Assembly (NCBI RefSeq): GCF_000878135.1
Contig: NZ_JXQZ01000127.1
Span: 1 to 48,424, forward strand
Direction of reading: 5' to 3'
Source of the DNA: Frigoribacterium sp. MEB024
Lineage (GTDB): Bacteria; Actinomycetota; Actinomycetes; Actinomycetales; Microbacteriaceae
Length of the DNA stretch: 48,424 nucleotides
Notes under the pieces: generated by a model
The model's input: the letters and a program-made list of their open reading frames with translations, nothing else
Told to the model about the DNA's origin: nothing
The model's database searches: none
Program-made: the position numbers and the translations under genes
In this document: positions 24,118-31,680 of the stretch, one piece after another
How the letters are laid out: each line of letters starts with the position of its first letter
How positions within the stretch are numbered: the first letter of the stretch is position 1

Positions 24118-25479
24118 TCAGCGACCCAGCGCGAGCCCGGCCCGGTAGGCCGCCAGCGCCGCCTCGGGCACGTCGGCGAGGTCGTCCAGTCGCACGAGGT
24201 CGCCGGGGGCCACGTCGGCCACGAGCCGCGCGCCGCCGAGCAGGTAGTAGGGCGCGATCCCGTCGTCGTCGGGGTCGACGATGACGGGGGCGACACCGGC
24301 GATCTCGTGATGGTGGCCCTCGACGCGGAAGGCGGTGCCGGCCGACAGCGCCTCGTCGGCCCGGGCCGCGAGGATCGTGTGCTGCCGGGGCTCGGGCAGG
24401 CGCGACGTCCCGTCGACCGCGGCGACGATGCTCAGCGGGGTCTCGACGCCCATGAAGTGGTACGGCCAGTAGATGCAGGCGTGGCGGCCGTCGCGGCTGA
24501 CGACGTGCCCCTTGCCGCGCAGCGTCTCCCAGGTGACGGGGTCGCCGGTGCGGACGATCACGAAGACGCCGCCGGCGAAGCTGGCCTCGCCCGGCAGGCG
24601 GAGCATCGAGAAGACGTCGACGACGCCGGTGCGACCGAGCAGACCGCCGTCCTCGCGTGCCGTGTAGAGGTCGGCGAGCTCGTCCGGCCGGGCGACGGGG
24701 TAGTGCATGGCCTCGACGTCGGCGCGGGCGCCGGTGTAGAGCGAGACGACGTTCATCTCGCACGAGTCGGCGGCCGCTGCCCGTTTGAGACCGGCGACCG
24801 CCGAGGCACGCGCCTCGACCGTCGCCAGGGGGTCGTCGCCCAGGTCGAGCAGCGACGCCAGGGAGGGGGCGTGGACGGTCGTGCCGGCCTGGTCGACGAC
24901 GCCCGTGGCCGGGTCGAACGCGAGGTCGTACTCGCCCGACTTGCCGAGGGCCACGACGTCGAAGCCGCACTCGAGCACCCAGGCCACGAGACGCAACAGG
25001 TTCGCGGGCTGGTCGCCGTCGCCGGGCAGGTACCGCAGACCGGCCGCACGGGCCTTGGCGCTCAGCGCCACGCCGGCGACGGACTCGACCTCCTTGCTGA
25101 CCATGACGACGTGCACCCCCCGGTCGAGCGCGGTGTCCGCGTAGCCGTGCCCGGCCTCGATGCGACCGGTGGCCTCGACGAGGACGTCGACACCGTCCCA
25201 GTCGACGGCCGAGGCGTCGGCGATCACGGCGATCGAGCCGGCCGAGACCGCCTCGGCGGTCGCCGCCGCCGTCGACGGCGTCGCGACGGACGCGGCGGGC
25301 ACCCCGAGCTCGTGGAGCATGGCCGTCACCCCGTCGACGTCGGGGTCGACGAGCTGCGTGGCCGTCAGGTCGGGCAGGCGGCGCAGCTGGTCGAGCAGCG
25401 TGCGGCCGTAGCCACCGTTCGCGCCGGTGAGGAGGACGCGGACCGGAGTCGCGCGAGACGTCGTCGAGTGGAGGATCAC
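24118..25479 (-). CDS. COG4091-type NAD(P)-dependent oxidoreductase with SAF domain
   Basis: The 453 aa product has an N-terminal Rossmann fold (VRVLLTGANGGYGRTLLDQL, LVEATGRIEAGHGYA), a homoserine-dehydrogenase-like middle (VVMVSKEVESV, LPGDGDQPANLLRLVAWVLECGFDVVALGKSGEYD) and a C-terminal SAF-like domain (YYLLGGARLVADVAPGDLVRLDDL). This is the COG4091 family, which includes Brucella DRL, an enzyme that makes methylerythritol phosphate. The start is GTG 25479 with GGGAA upstream. Divergent from a DUF1537 kinase and aldolase pair, it takes the place of the usual sugar-acid dehydrogenase. Substrate assignment is open. Confidence 0.8.
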   Translation of the reverse strand: MILHSTTSRATPVRVLLTGANGGYGRTLLDQLRRLPDLTATQLVDPDVDGVTAMLHELGVPAASVATPSTAAATAEAVSAGSIAVIADASAVDWDGVDVLVEATGRIEAGHGYADTALDRGVHVVMVSKEVESVAGVALSAKARAAGLRYLPGDGDQPANLLRLVAWVLECGFDVVALGKSGEYDLAFDPATGVVDQAGTTVHAPSLASLLDLGDDPLATVEARASAVAGLKRAAAADSCEMNVVSLYTGARADVEAMHYPVARPDELADLYTAREDGGLLGRTGVVDVFSMLRLPGEASFAGGVFVIVRTGDPVTWETLRGKGHVVSRDGRHACIYWPYHFMGVETPLSIVAAVDGTSRLPEPRQHTILAARADEALSAGTAFRVEGHHHEIAGVAPVIVDPDDDGIAPYYLLGGARLVADVAPGDLVRLDDLADVPEAALAAYRAGLALGR

Positions 25480-25540
25480 CGTTGTTCCCGTTCGTTCAAG
25501 AGGCCAGGAGCGGCCCGGGCGAGCATGGCAACTGTAGCGA

Positions 25541-25580
25541 GACTTATCAAATTGTCAAACATCGCACCAAATAGTCACAT
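25541..25580. promoter_or_regulatory. AT-rich divergent control region with 20-bp-spaced direct repeats
   Basis: Between the oxidoreductase and kinase genes lie two direct repeats, CAAATTGTCA (25548-25557) and CAAATAGTCA (25568-25577), exactly 20 bp apart. Same-face spacing and AT-richness suit a DeoR-family operator, and a DeoR regulator is encoded at 27616. The rest of the 25480-25646 gap shows no gene. Confidence 0.6.
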
Positions 25581-25646
25581 AGACTGTCCTCGCCCACCCG
25601 CCCAGTCCGAGGCGCCGTGAGCCCGCCCGCCACCGAGAGGTCCTGC

Positions 25647-26921
25647 ATGTTGATAGGTGCCGTCGCCGACGACTTCACCGGAGCCACCGATCTCGCCTCG
25701 GGCTTCCGCCGCCGTGGCCTCGAGACGGTGGTCGTCGTCGACCCCGCCGCCGTCGAACCGACGACGTACGCCGGCGTCGACGCGGTCGTGGTGGCCCTGA
25801 AGACCCGCACGGCCCCGGTCGACGAGGCCGTCGAGCAGTCGGCCGCCGCCCTGTCCTGGTTGGTCGAGGCCGGCGCCGGACGATTCGCCCTGAAGTACTG
25901 CTCGACCTTCGACTCGACCGACGAGGGCAACATCGGGCCCGTCCTCGACGCCTTCCGCGACCGGCTCGGGGTCGACCGGGCGATCGTCGTCCCCGCGTTC
26001 CCCGCGAACGGCCGCACCGTCCGCGACGGTCGCCTCTTCGTCGGCGACGACCTCCTCGAGGACTCGTCGATGCGTCACCACCCGTTGACGCCCATGACGC
26101 GCTCGCGGCTGCGCGATCTCCTGGCGCCCCAGACACCGACCCCCGTGACGGAGGTTCCCCTGGACGACGTCCGCGCCGGGGTCGACGCGCTCCGATCGAC
26201 GCTCGACGACGCGCCGTCGGGCTACCTCGTCGTCGACGCCGTGGACGACTCCGACCTCGAGACGATCGGCCGGGCGACGGCACACCACCGCCTCCTCAGC
26301 GGCGGAGCGGGCCTGGCCCTCGGGGTCGGTGCCGCCGACGCCCCGCCACCCGCCCTGCCCGCCGAGTTCTCGCACGTGAGCGGCCGACGCCTGGTCGTGT
26401 GCGGGTCGGCGTCCACCGCCACCCGCGGCCAGATCGCCCACGCGGCGGCCACCCACCCCACGCGCAAGGTCGACCTCGCGGCCGCCACGACCGACCCCGC
26501 GGCCGAGATCGCGGCACTCGCCGACTGGGTGCGCGGTCTCGACGCCGACTCGGTCCCCGTCGTCTACTCGGTGGGCGACCCGTCCGACGTCGTGGCGGCG
26601 GGCCCCCGCGGCCCGTCGACCTCGACCTCGACCTCGACTCCGTCGGCCGCGTCCGTGGTCGAGTCCGTCCTGTCGACCCTCGTGCACGACCTCGTCGCCG
26701 ACGGCACGGTAGGGCTGGTCGTCGTCGCCGGTGGCGAGACCAGCGGTGCCGTCGTGACGGCACTCGGGGCACCCGCCCTGATCGTCGGGCCACCGCTGGG
26801 CCCGGGCGTCTGCTGGAGCGCCGCGACGACGAGTGACGGCCGACCGGTCGCCCTCGTCCTGAAGAGCGGCAACTTCGGTGCCGCCGACCTGTTCTCGACC
26901 GCCTGGGAGGCCCTCTCGTGA
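25647..26921 (+). CDS. Four-carbon acid sugar kinase family protein (DUF1537, OtnK/DtnK-like)
   Basis: The 424 aa protein begins with the DUF1537 signature IGAVADDFTGATDLAS, followed by KYCSTFDSTDEGNIGPVLDA and VPAFPANGRTVRDG. The C-terminal nucleotide-binding part has VVVAGGETSGAVVTAL and LVLKSGNFG. Members phosphorylate 3-oxo-tetronates or related acids at the terminal hydroxyl. ATG 25647 is favoured by AGAGG upstream. A Ser/Thr run (STSTSTSTPSAAS) lies near residue 340. Its stop overlaps the aldolase GTG (GTGA), so phosphorylation and decarboxylation are co-translated steps. Confidence 0.9.
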   Translation: MLIGAVADDFTGATDLASGFRRRGLETVVVVDPAAVEPTTYAGVDAVVVALKTRTAPVDEAVEQSAAALSWLVEAGAGRFALKYCSTFDSTDEGNIGPVLDAFRDRLGVDRAIVVPAFPANGRTVRDGRLFVGDDLLEDSSMRHHPLTPMTRSRLRDLLAPQTPTPVTEVPLDDVRAGVDALRSTLDDAPSGYLVVDAVDDSDLETIGRATAHHRLLSGGAGLALGVGAADAPPPALPAEFSHVSGRRLVVCGSASTATRGQIAHAAATHPTRKVDLAAATTDPAAEIAALADWVRGLDADSVPVVYSVGDPSDVVAAGPRGPSTSTSTSTPSAASVVESVLSTLVHDLVADGTVGLVVVAGGETSGAVVTALGAPALIVGPPLGPGVCWSAATTSDGRPVALVLKSGNFGAADLFSTAWEALS

Positions 26922-27595
26922 CCGCCACGACCACGAAGACCGCGACGACCGCGGCCGAACGACTCGTCGACGCCGGCCGCGCCCTCGTCGCCGCCGGCCT
27001 CAGCCCCGGCAGCTCGGGCAACGTCAGCGTCCGCGACGGCGACCGTCTGCTCATGACCGGTACCGGCACCATGCTGGGGTCGCTCACCGTCGACGACCTG
27101 TCGGTGCTCGCCCCCGACGGCACGCTGCTCGCGGGCCCGAAGCCGTCGAAGGAGGTCGCGCTGCACCGCGCGATGTACCTCAAGAACCCCGAGCACCGGG
27201 CCGTCGTGCACGTGCACTCCCCCTCCGCCGTCGCCCTTTCGTGCCTCGAGCCCTGGTCCGGGCACTGCGCCGTGCCGCCGCTCACGCCGTACTCGCTCAT
27301 GCGGGTCGGCCAGGTGCCGCTGCTGCCCTTCGTCGCCCCCGGCGACCCGGCCATGGGGTCGCTGGTCACCGACAGTCCGCTGCCGTTCCGCGCGGCCCTG
27401 CTGTCGAACCACGGCAGCGTCGTCAGCGGCGAGGACCTCGACCGGGCCGTCCTCGGTGCCGTCGAGGTCGAGGAGGCCTGCCGGATCGCGCTGCTGACCC
27501 AGGGCGCCGACCGCCGCCTCATCCCCGCCGACCAGGTGGCCGCCATCACGGCGGCGTCGGGCATGCCGTGGACGGGCCCCACCGCACTAGGCTGA
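26918..27595 (+). CDS. Class II aldolase/adducin-family decarboxylase (OtnC-like)
   Basis: The 225 aa protein has the family glycine-rich phosphate site (LSPGSSGNVSVRDGDRLLMTGTG), the acidic residue in KPSKEVALH, metal ligands in VVHVHSPSAVAL and the third His in LLSNHGSVV. OtnC-type members decarboxylate 3-oxo-tetronate 4-phosphate to dihydroxyacetone phosphate. GTG 26918 overlaps the kinase stop. A Thr/Ala tail precedes the domain. Context with the DUF1537 kinase makes this role likely, although the substrate chain length is not certain. Confidence 0.88.
   Translation: MTATTTKTATTAAERLVDAGRALVAAGLSPGSSGNVSVRDGDRLLMTGTGTMLGSLTVDDLSVLAPDGTLLAGPKPSKEVALHRAMYLKNPEHRAVVHVHSPSAVALSCLEPWSGHCAVPPLTPYSLMRVGQVPLLPFVAPGDPAMGSLVTDSPLPFRAALLSNHGSVVSGEDLDRAVLGAVEVEEACRIALLTQGADRRLIPADQVAAITAASGMPWTGPTALG
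27588..27593 (+). promoter_or_regulatory. Possible internal -10 box before the DeoR gene
   Basis: TAGGCT overlaps the end of the aldolase gene, 22 bp before the deoR GTG. It matches the -10 box upstream of lacI. It could give deoR some operon-independent expression. No clear -35 box is seen. Confidence 0.35.
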
Positions 27596-27615
27596 CCGAC
27601 GCGAGAAAGGCCGAC

Positions 27616-28401
27616 GTGTCCCCCACAGCCCCCCTCATCCCCGAGCAGCGGCGCGAGAGCATCGTCGAGCACCTGCAGCGCGAGCGCGTCCTCAGCTACC
27701 GGCAGCTGACCGACCTCCTCGGCGTCAGCCAGATGACGGTCCGACGAGACGTCGCGACCCTCGAGGACGAGGGTCGGGTCACGGCCACCCCCGGTGGCGC
27801 CAAGCTCACCCCGCGACTGCTGGTCGAGGCGAGCCGGGACGTCAAGCAGGACGTCGACGTCGCCCAGAAACGGGCCATCGCCCGCGCGGCCGCGGCGCTT
27901 GTGCGCGACCACATGACCGTCTACCTCGACGCCGGCACGACCGTGCAGGCCATGCGCGAGCACCTCGACGACCTCACCGGCCTGACGGTCGTCACGAACG
28001 ACCTCGCGACCGTCCGGTCGTTCTTCGACCACCCCGACGTCGACCTCATCGTCGTCGGGGGCCGGGTCGACAGCGCGAACCAGTCGACGCTGGGGCGGCT
28101 GACCCGGTTGACGCTCACCGAGCTGTCGCTCGACCTCGCCTTCATCTCGTCGAGTTCGTGGGACCTCACGCACGGCGTCACGACGCCCGTCGAGGCCAAG
28201 GTCGAGGTCAAGCGGGCCGCGCTCGAGGTCGCCGAACGCTCGGTGCTCGTCGCGGACAGCTCGAAGTACGGTCGCTTCGGCAAGTACCGGGCCCTCCGCC
28301 TCGCCGAGCTCGACACGATCGTGACCGACGACCGCCTGGGCGACGAGGCGACGGCGGCCCTGGTCGACGCCGGTCTCGACCTCGTGGTCGCCGCCCCCTG
28401 A
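27616..28401 (+). CDS. DeoR-family transcriptional regulator of the sugar-acid locus
   Basis: The 261 aa protein has the DeoR helix-turn-helix (RRESIVEHLQRERVLSYRQLTDLLGVSQMTVRRDVATLEDEGRV) and the DeoR C-terminal sensor with DAGTTVQAM, VVTNDLATVRSFF and VLVADSSKYGRFG. GTG 27616 follows AAAGG. It is the third gene of the kinase-aldolase operon and probably represses both divergent transcripts through the direct repeats at 25548/25568. The inducer is probably a phosphorylated intermediate (family knowledge). Confidence 0.92.
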   Translation: MSPTAPLIPEQRRESIVEHLQRERVLSYRQLTDLLGVSQMTVRRDVATLEDEGRVTATPGGAKLTPRLLVEASRDVKQDVDVAQKRAIARAAAALVRDHMTVYLDAGTTVQAMREHLDDLTGLTVVTNDLATVRSFFDHPDVDLIVVGGRVDSANQSTLGRLTRLTLTELSLDLAFISSSSWDLTHGVTTPVEAKVEVKRAALEVAERSVLVADSSKYGRFGKYRALRLAELDTIVTDDRLGDEATAALVDAGLDLVVAAP

Positions 28402-30948
28402 TCAGCGCGGGACGACCGAGAACAAGAACTTCTTCTTCACCATCACCCAGAGCAACAGCACCGAGACCACGTGGACGACCGTGCCGACGATCACGTCCGA
28501 GCGGTCCAGCCCGGGGATCGACGCGACGGCGAGCACGAAGAAGACCTGCCAGATGAACACGTAGAGGCTGGCCTGCCCGAGGGGGACGTAGAACCAGCCG
28601 AGTGCCGCCGAGAGCGGCTTCCAGAACACGGTGAGGATCGCGTAGACGCAGACGACCACGAGCGCCACGTCGACGAGCCGGCCCCACTGCATGTCGACGC
28701 GCTGGTAGCCGGTCGAGTACAGGGTGTCGTACAGACCCGACGGGATCGGCCCCGGGCTGAAGCCGTAGGCGTGACCGGCCCAGATCAGCGCGAGGAAGCC
28801 GGCGTAACCGACGACTCCCACGCCCACCAGGACCTTGCCGAGCCGGGTGGTCAGCGCCGCCACGATCTGCCGCCGGTACCAGCCGATCACGAGACCGTGG
28901 GTGAAGAGCACCTGCCAGGCGACGAGCGGGAACACCGGCTCGAACTGCGACGGCAGGAGGTGGAAGTCCGGGAAGACCACACCGACGGCGTAGATCGCCC
29001 AGCTGAGCAGCAGGACGGCCCACCAGGCACGCCGCTTGATCGCCCACGTCAGCGCCGGGATCGTCAGGCTCAGGACGACGAACAGGCCCATGATGTTGAA
29101 CGGCCACGGCCCCATCTCGAGCAGCAGCAGTTGGCGCACCGCGTACCAGGGCGGCGGGTAGTCGAGCAGGCGGTCGACGTTCGGGTAGAGGTCGTAGACG
29201 CGTCCCTCGGCCGAGGTGCCCGTCATGCCCGTGCCGCGGTCGGTGAAGGTCGTGATCGCGGCGGTGTTCAGGAACGGCACGAAGCTCAGCGCGAAGACGA
29301 TCAGGATGACCGCGAGGGTCACGACGTACTGCTTGCGAGCCCGGACGAACGCACCGATCGCCGCCGCCTTCTCGCCGTACTTCTTGATGCCGAGCGGGTA
29401 GACCATGCCCAGCACGATGCCGCTGAGGAACACGAACATCTCGGCGCCCGTGATCGCCCCGACGGCCTTCAGCGTGACGAACGAGAACGGCCCCGCGACC
29501 TCGATGTGCGTGACGACGACGGCCAGGATGATGAACCCGCGGAAGAGGTCGATGCGCAGGTCGCGGGCGGGGGATCCGTCGTCCGGGTAGCGCCAGCGGG
29601 GCAGCAGGCGCCCGACGACGCCGCTCACCAGGAAGGCCAGGGCGAGCGCCACGGCACAGGCGACGATCCAGCCCATCTCGTCGCCGCCGCCGTCGCGCAC
29701 CTGTACGGTCGCGGCGTCGCCGTCGGTCGAGGTCACCCGGTCGCTGACCGGTCCGAGGTCGACGCGGTCGCCCGCCTCGAGGTCGGTTCGCAGGGCCTCC
29801 GCGATTCCCGGCTCGGCGGTGGCCCGCCAGTCGACGGGTCGGTCGCCGGCCTCGGCCTCGTCCCGCTCGACCTCGAGCCAGGTGACGCCGGCGATCCGGT
29901 CGTGGGTCGGCAGGGCGTCGAACACCTGACGCCACCAGCCCTGCTTGACGTCGAGCTCGGGGGCACCGTCGAACTCGTCGGCGTAGAGGGCGCCCGTGTC
30001 GAGCAGCATGGGTCGGTCGCGCCCCTCGGCGAAGCGCTCGTAGAACGTCGACGGCTGAGCCTCGGTGTAGCCCCAGGTCTCGTCGAAGCGCGCCTCGACC
30101 TCACCCGCCGCCGGGGCCTGGTTCTCGACCAGCGGCACCGACGTGCCGGCGGCCGTCGAGGCGCTGCCCTTCGCGAAGTAGAACATCGACTGACCCACCC
30201 AGTCGACGGCGTCGTCGCCCGGGTAGTACGGCCCGTACGGGTCGTCGGCCTCGGTGACGCGCCCGTCGTCGTTCGTGTCGAGCAGGTCGACGTCGCCCGA
30301 GGGGGTCTCGGTGAGCCGGCCGACGGCGTCCGAGAACGGATAGCCCGCACCGTAGGACGGAGCCCACACCATGCGGGCCTGCGAGTCCCCCGCGTGGACC
30401 ACGTCGGCCAGCGTGCGGAACGCCCCGACGAACGCCGTGGGCTGTTGCCCCCAGCGCTGCCAGTTGCCGTTCATCTCGGGCGCGAAGCGCACCAGCTGGA
30501 GCGTGCCGTACTGCTGGTCGATCTCGGTCAGCAGGTCGTCGGCCCGACGCGCGTCCGCGGCGTCGAGGTCGGCGAGCCGCCCGGTGGGCTCCAGGCTGAC
30601 CACGAGCACGGCGCCCTGGGCGGCCGCGGCACGGGCCGACCGTCGCCACTCGTCGGTGGCCCGACCGTCGAGCGGGTAGTCGATGTTGACGCCGTACAGC
30701 GACGGCGTCGCGCCGAGTCGACCGGCGTAGCCGTCGGGGCCGTCCGAGCCCCAGTCGAGGTCGGGGCCGAACCACGTGCCCGAGGGTTCGGGAGGCGCGG
30801 CGGCGGCCGACGCGGACGTCGCGTCCCCGAGCACCGCCGGCCCCAGCACCAGCGGCACGAACGCCGCGACGGCGAGCAGGGCCGCGCCGATCCGACGGGC
30901 CGCCCGCCGACGTGGCACCGTCGCCGACGGGTGCCTCAGCGTCGGCAC
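28402..30948 (-). CDS. GH26-like domain fused to OpgC-type membrane acyltransferase
   Basis: The 848 aa product has a signal peptide or anchor (about 20-48), then a GH26 mannanase-like domain: YGVNIDYPL, VRFAPEMNGNWQRWG (acid/base Glu158), VWAPSYGAGYPF and DWVGQSMFYF. The nucleophile strand reads PMLLDTGA, with Asp317 where GH26 has Glu. An EF-hand-like loop (DTNDDGRVTEAD, 224-235) could bind calcium. From about 424 there are roughly ten membrane helices beginning MGWIVACAVALALAF; RDLRIDLFRGFIILAVVVTHIEV and AEMFVFLSGIVLGMVYP are OpgC hallmarks (acyl transfer to glucans). GTG 30948 overlaps the ATPase gene by 13 bp; GTG 30918 is an alternative. Last of five overlapping genes, it probably modifies and trims the polymer made by the glycosyltransferase. 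Confidence 0.85.
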   Translation of the reverse strand: MPTLRHPSATVPRRRAARRIGAALLAVAAFVPLVLGPAVLGDATSASAAAAPPEPSGTWFGPDLDWGSDGPDGYAGRLGATPSLYGVNIDYPLDGRATDEWRRSARAAAAQGAVLVVSLEPTGRLADLDAADARRADDLLTEIDQQYGTLQLVRFAPEMNGNWQRWGQQPTAFVGAFRTLADVVHAGDSQARMVWAPSYGAGYPFSDAVGRLTETPSGDVDLLDTNDDGRVTEADDPYGPYYPGDDAVDWVGQSMFYFAKGSASTAAGTSVPLVENQAPAAGEVEARFDETWGYTEAQPSTFYERFAEGRDRPMLLDTGALYADEFDGAPELDVKQGWWRQVFDALPTHDRIAGVTWLEVERDEAEAGDRPVDWRATAEPGIAEALRTDLEAGDRVDLGPVSDRVTSTDGDAATVQVRDGGGDEMGWIVACAVALALAFLVSGVVGRLLPRWRYPDDGSPARDLRIDLFRGFIILAVVVTHIEVAGPFSFVTLKAVGAITGAEMFVFLSGIVLGMVYPLGIKKYGEKAAAIGAFVRARKQYVVTLAVILIVFALSFVPFLNTAAITTFTDRGTGMTGTSAEGRVYDLYPNVDRLLDYPPPWYAVRQLLLLEMGPWPFNIMGLFVVLSLTIPALTWAIKRRAWWAVLLLSWAIYAVGVVFPDFHLLPSQFEPVFPLVAWQVLFTHGLVIGWYRRQIVAALTTRLGKVLVGVGVVGYAGFLALIWAGHAYGFSPGPIPSGLYDTLYSTGYQRVDMQWGRLVDVALVVVCVYAILTVFWKPLSAALGWFYVPLGQASLYVFIWQVFFVLAVASIPGLDRSDVIVGTVVHVVSVLLLWVMVKKKFLFSVVPR

Positions 30949-31355
30949 ACGAGCGTCCACACGTTGCGGCCGTCCTCGTGGCGGTAGTCGAGGCTCTCGA
31001 GGCTGAGGAGCGCCAGGGCCAGGCCGCGACCGTCCTCGTCCTCGAGGTCGGCCATCGAGACGGCGCTGAGGTCGATCTCGCTGGGCATGCCGTTGTCGTG
31101 GAAGACGGCCCTCAAGCGGTCGTCGGTGGCGGAGAGCTCGAGGGTGAAGCGGCGTCCGCGGTCGGCCTCGGACCGGCGCGAGTGCTCGACGACGTTCGCC
31201 GCGATCTCGACGATGGCGGTCTCGAACGAGAAGCGCGTCTCGAGCGAGTCGTCGCCGAGCGAGGTCCACCACGCCTCGAAGGCGTTCTGCACCAGGTCGA
31301 TGCTCTCGGGTTCGACGGCCACGTCGATGACGACGGGGCCGGGACGCTCAGTCAT
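30936..31355 (-). CDS. RsbW/SpoIIAB-like ATP-binding (HATPase) protein
   Basis: The 139 aa protein has a GHKL ATPase fold: N-box ETAIVEIAANVVEHS (Glu50, Asn54, His58), G1 box HDNGMP (Asp87) and G2-like GRGLALAL (109-116). Size and motifs match anti-sigma kinases of the RsbW type, which phosphorylate a STAS partner. Its ATG overlaps the STAS stop by 8 bp and its stop lies inside the OpgC gene. No sigma factor is in the operon, so its output may be another protein, possibly the synthase itself. Confidence 0.85.
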   Translation of the reverse strand: MTERPGPVVIDVAVEPESIDLVQNAFEAWWTSLGDDSLETRFSFETAIVEIAANVVEHSRRSEADRGRRFTLELSATDDRLRAVFHDNGMPSEIDLSAVSMADLEDEDGRGLALALLSLESLDYRHEDGRNVWTLVCRR

Positions 31356-31680
31356 CGAGGGCGGCCGCGACCGAGGCGCGGGGCTTGAGGATGCGGTCGA
31401 GGTTCGTGAGGCGCAGCACCATCGAGACCTGCTCGGTGGGGGCCACGAGCCGCAGGTCTCCCCCGGCCTGGCGTGCCGACTTGAGGCACGACACGAGGGC
31501 CCCGAGGCCCGACGAGTCCACGAACGTCGTGCCCGAGAGGTCGACGATGATGAGGCGGTCGCCGGCCGCGAGACGTGCGGCCACCTCGTCGCGGAGTTGT
31601 GGTGTCGAGACGACGGTGAGGCGCCCCTGTGGGGAGAGCACGCAGCCGCCTTCGACGGCCTCGACGGTGACGGTCATCAT
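31348..31680 (-). CDS. STAS-domain anti-anti-sigma-type protein
   Basis: The 110 aa protein is a single STAS domain: GRLTVVSTPQLRDEV, LIIVDLSGTTFVDSSGLGALVS and LRLTNLDRIL. Ser56/Ser57 in DSSGLG is the conserved phosphorylation site of SpoIIAA/RsbV proteins. Two adjacent ATG codons (31680, 31677) follow AAGGAA; the first overlaps the glycosyltransferase stop. It is expected to be phosphorylated by the ATPase encoded next and dephosphorylated by the PP2C protein at the head of the operon. Confidence 0.9.
   Translation of the reverse strand: MMTVTVEAVEGGCVLSPQGRLTVVSTPQLRDEVAARLAAGDRLIIVDLSGTTFVDSSGLGALVSCLKSARQAGGDLRLVAPTEQVSMVLRLTNLDRILKPRASVAAALDD

Noticed and set aside
28471-30987. 838-residue plus-strand frame opposite the GH26-OpgC gene
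   Set aside because: High-GC shadow without motifs; the opposite strand shows membrane helices and conserved domains.
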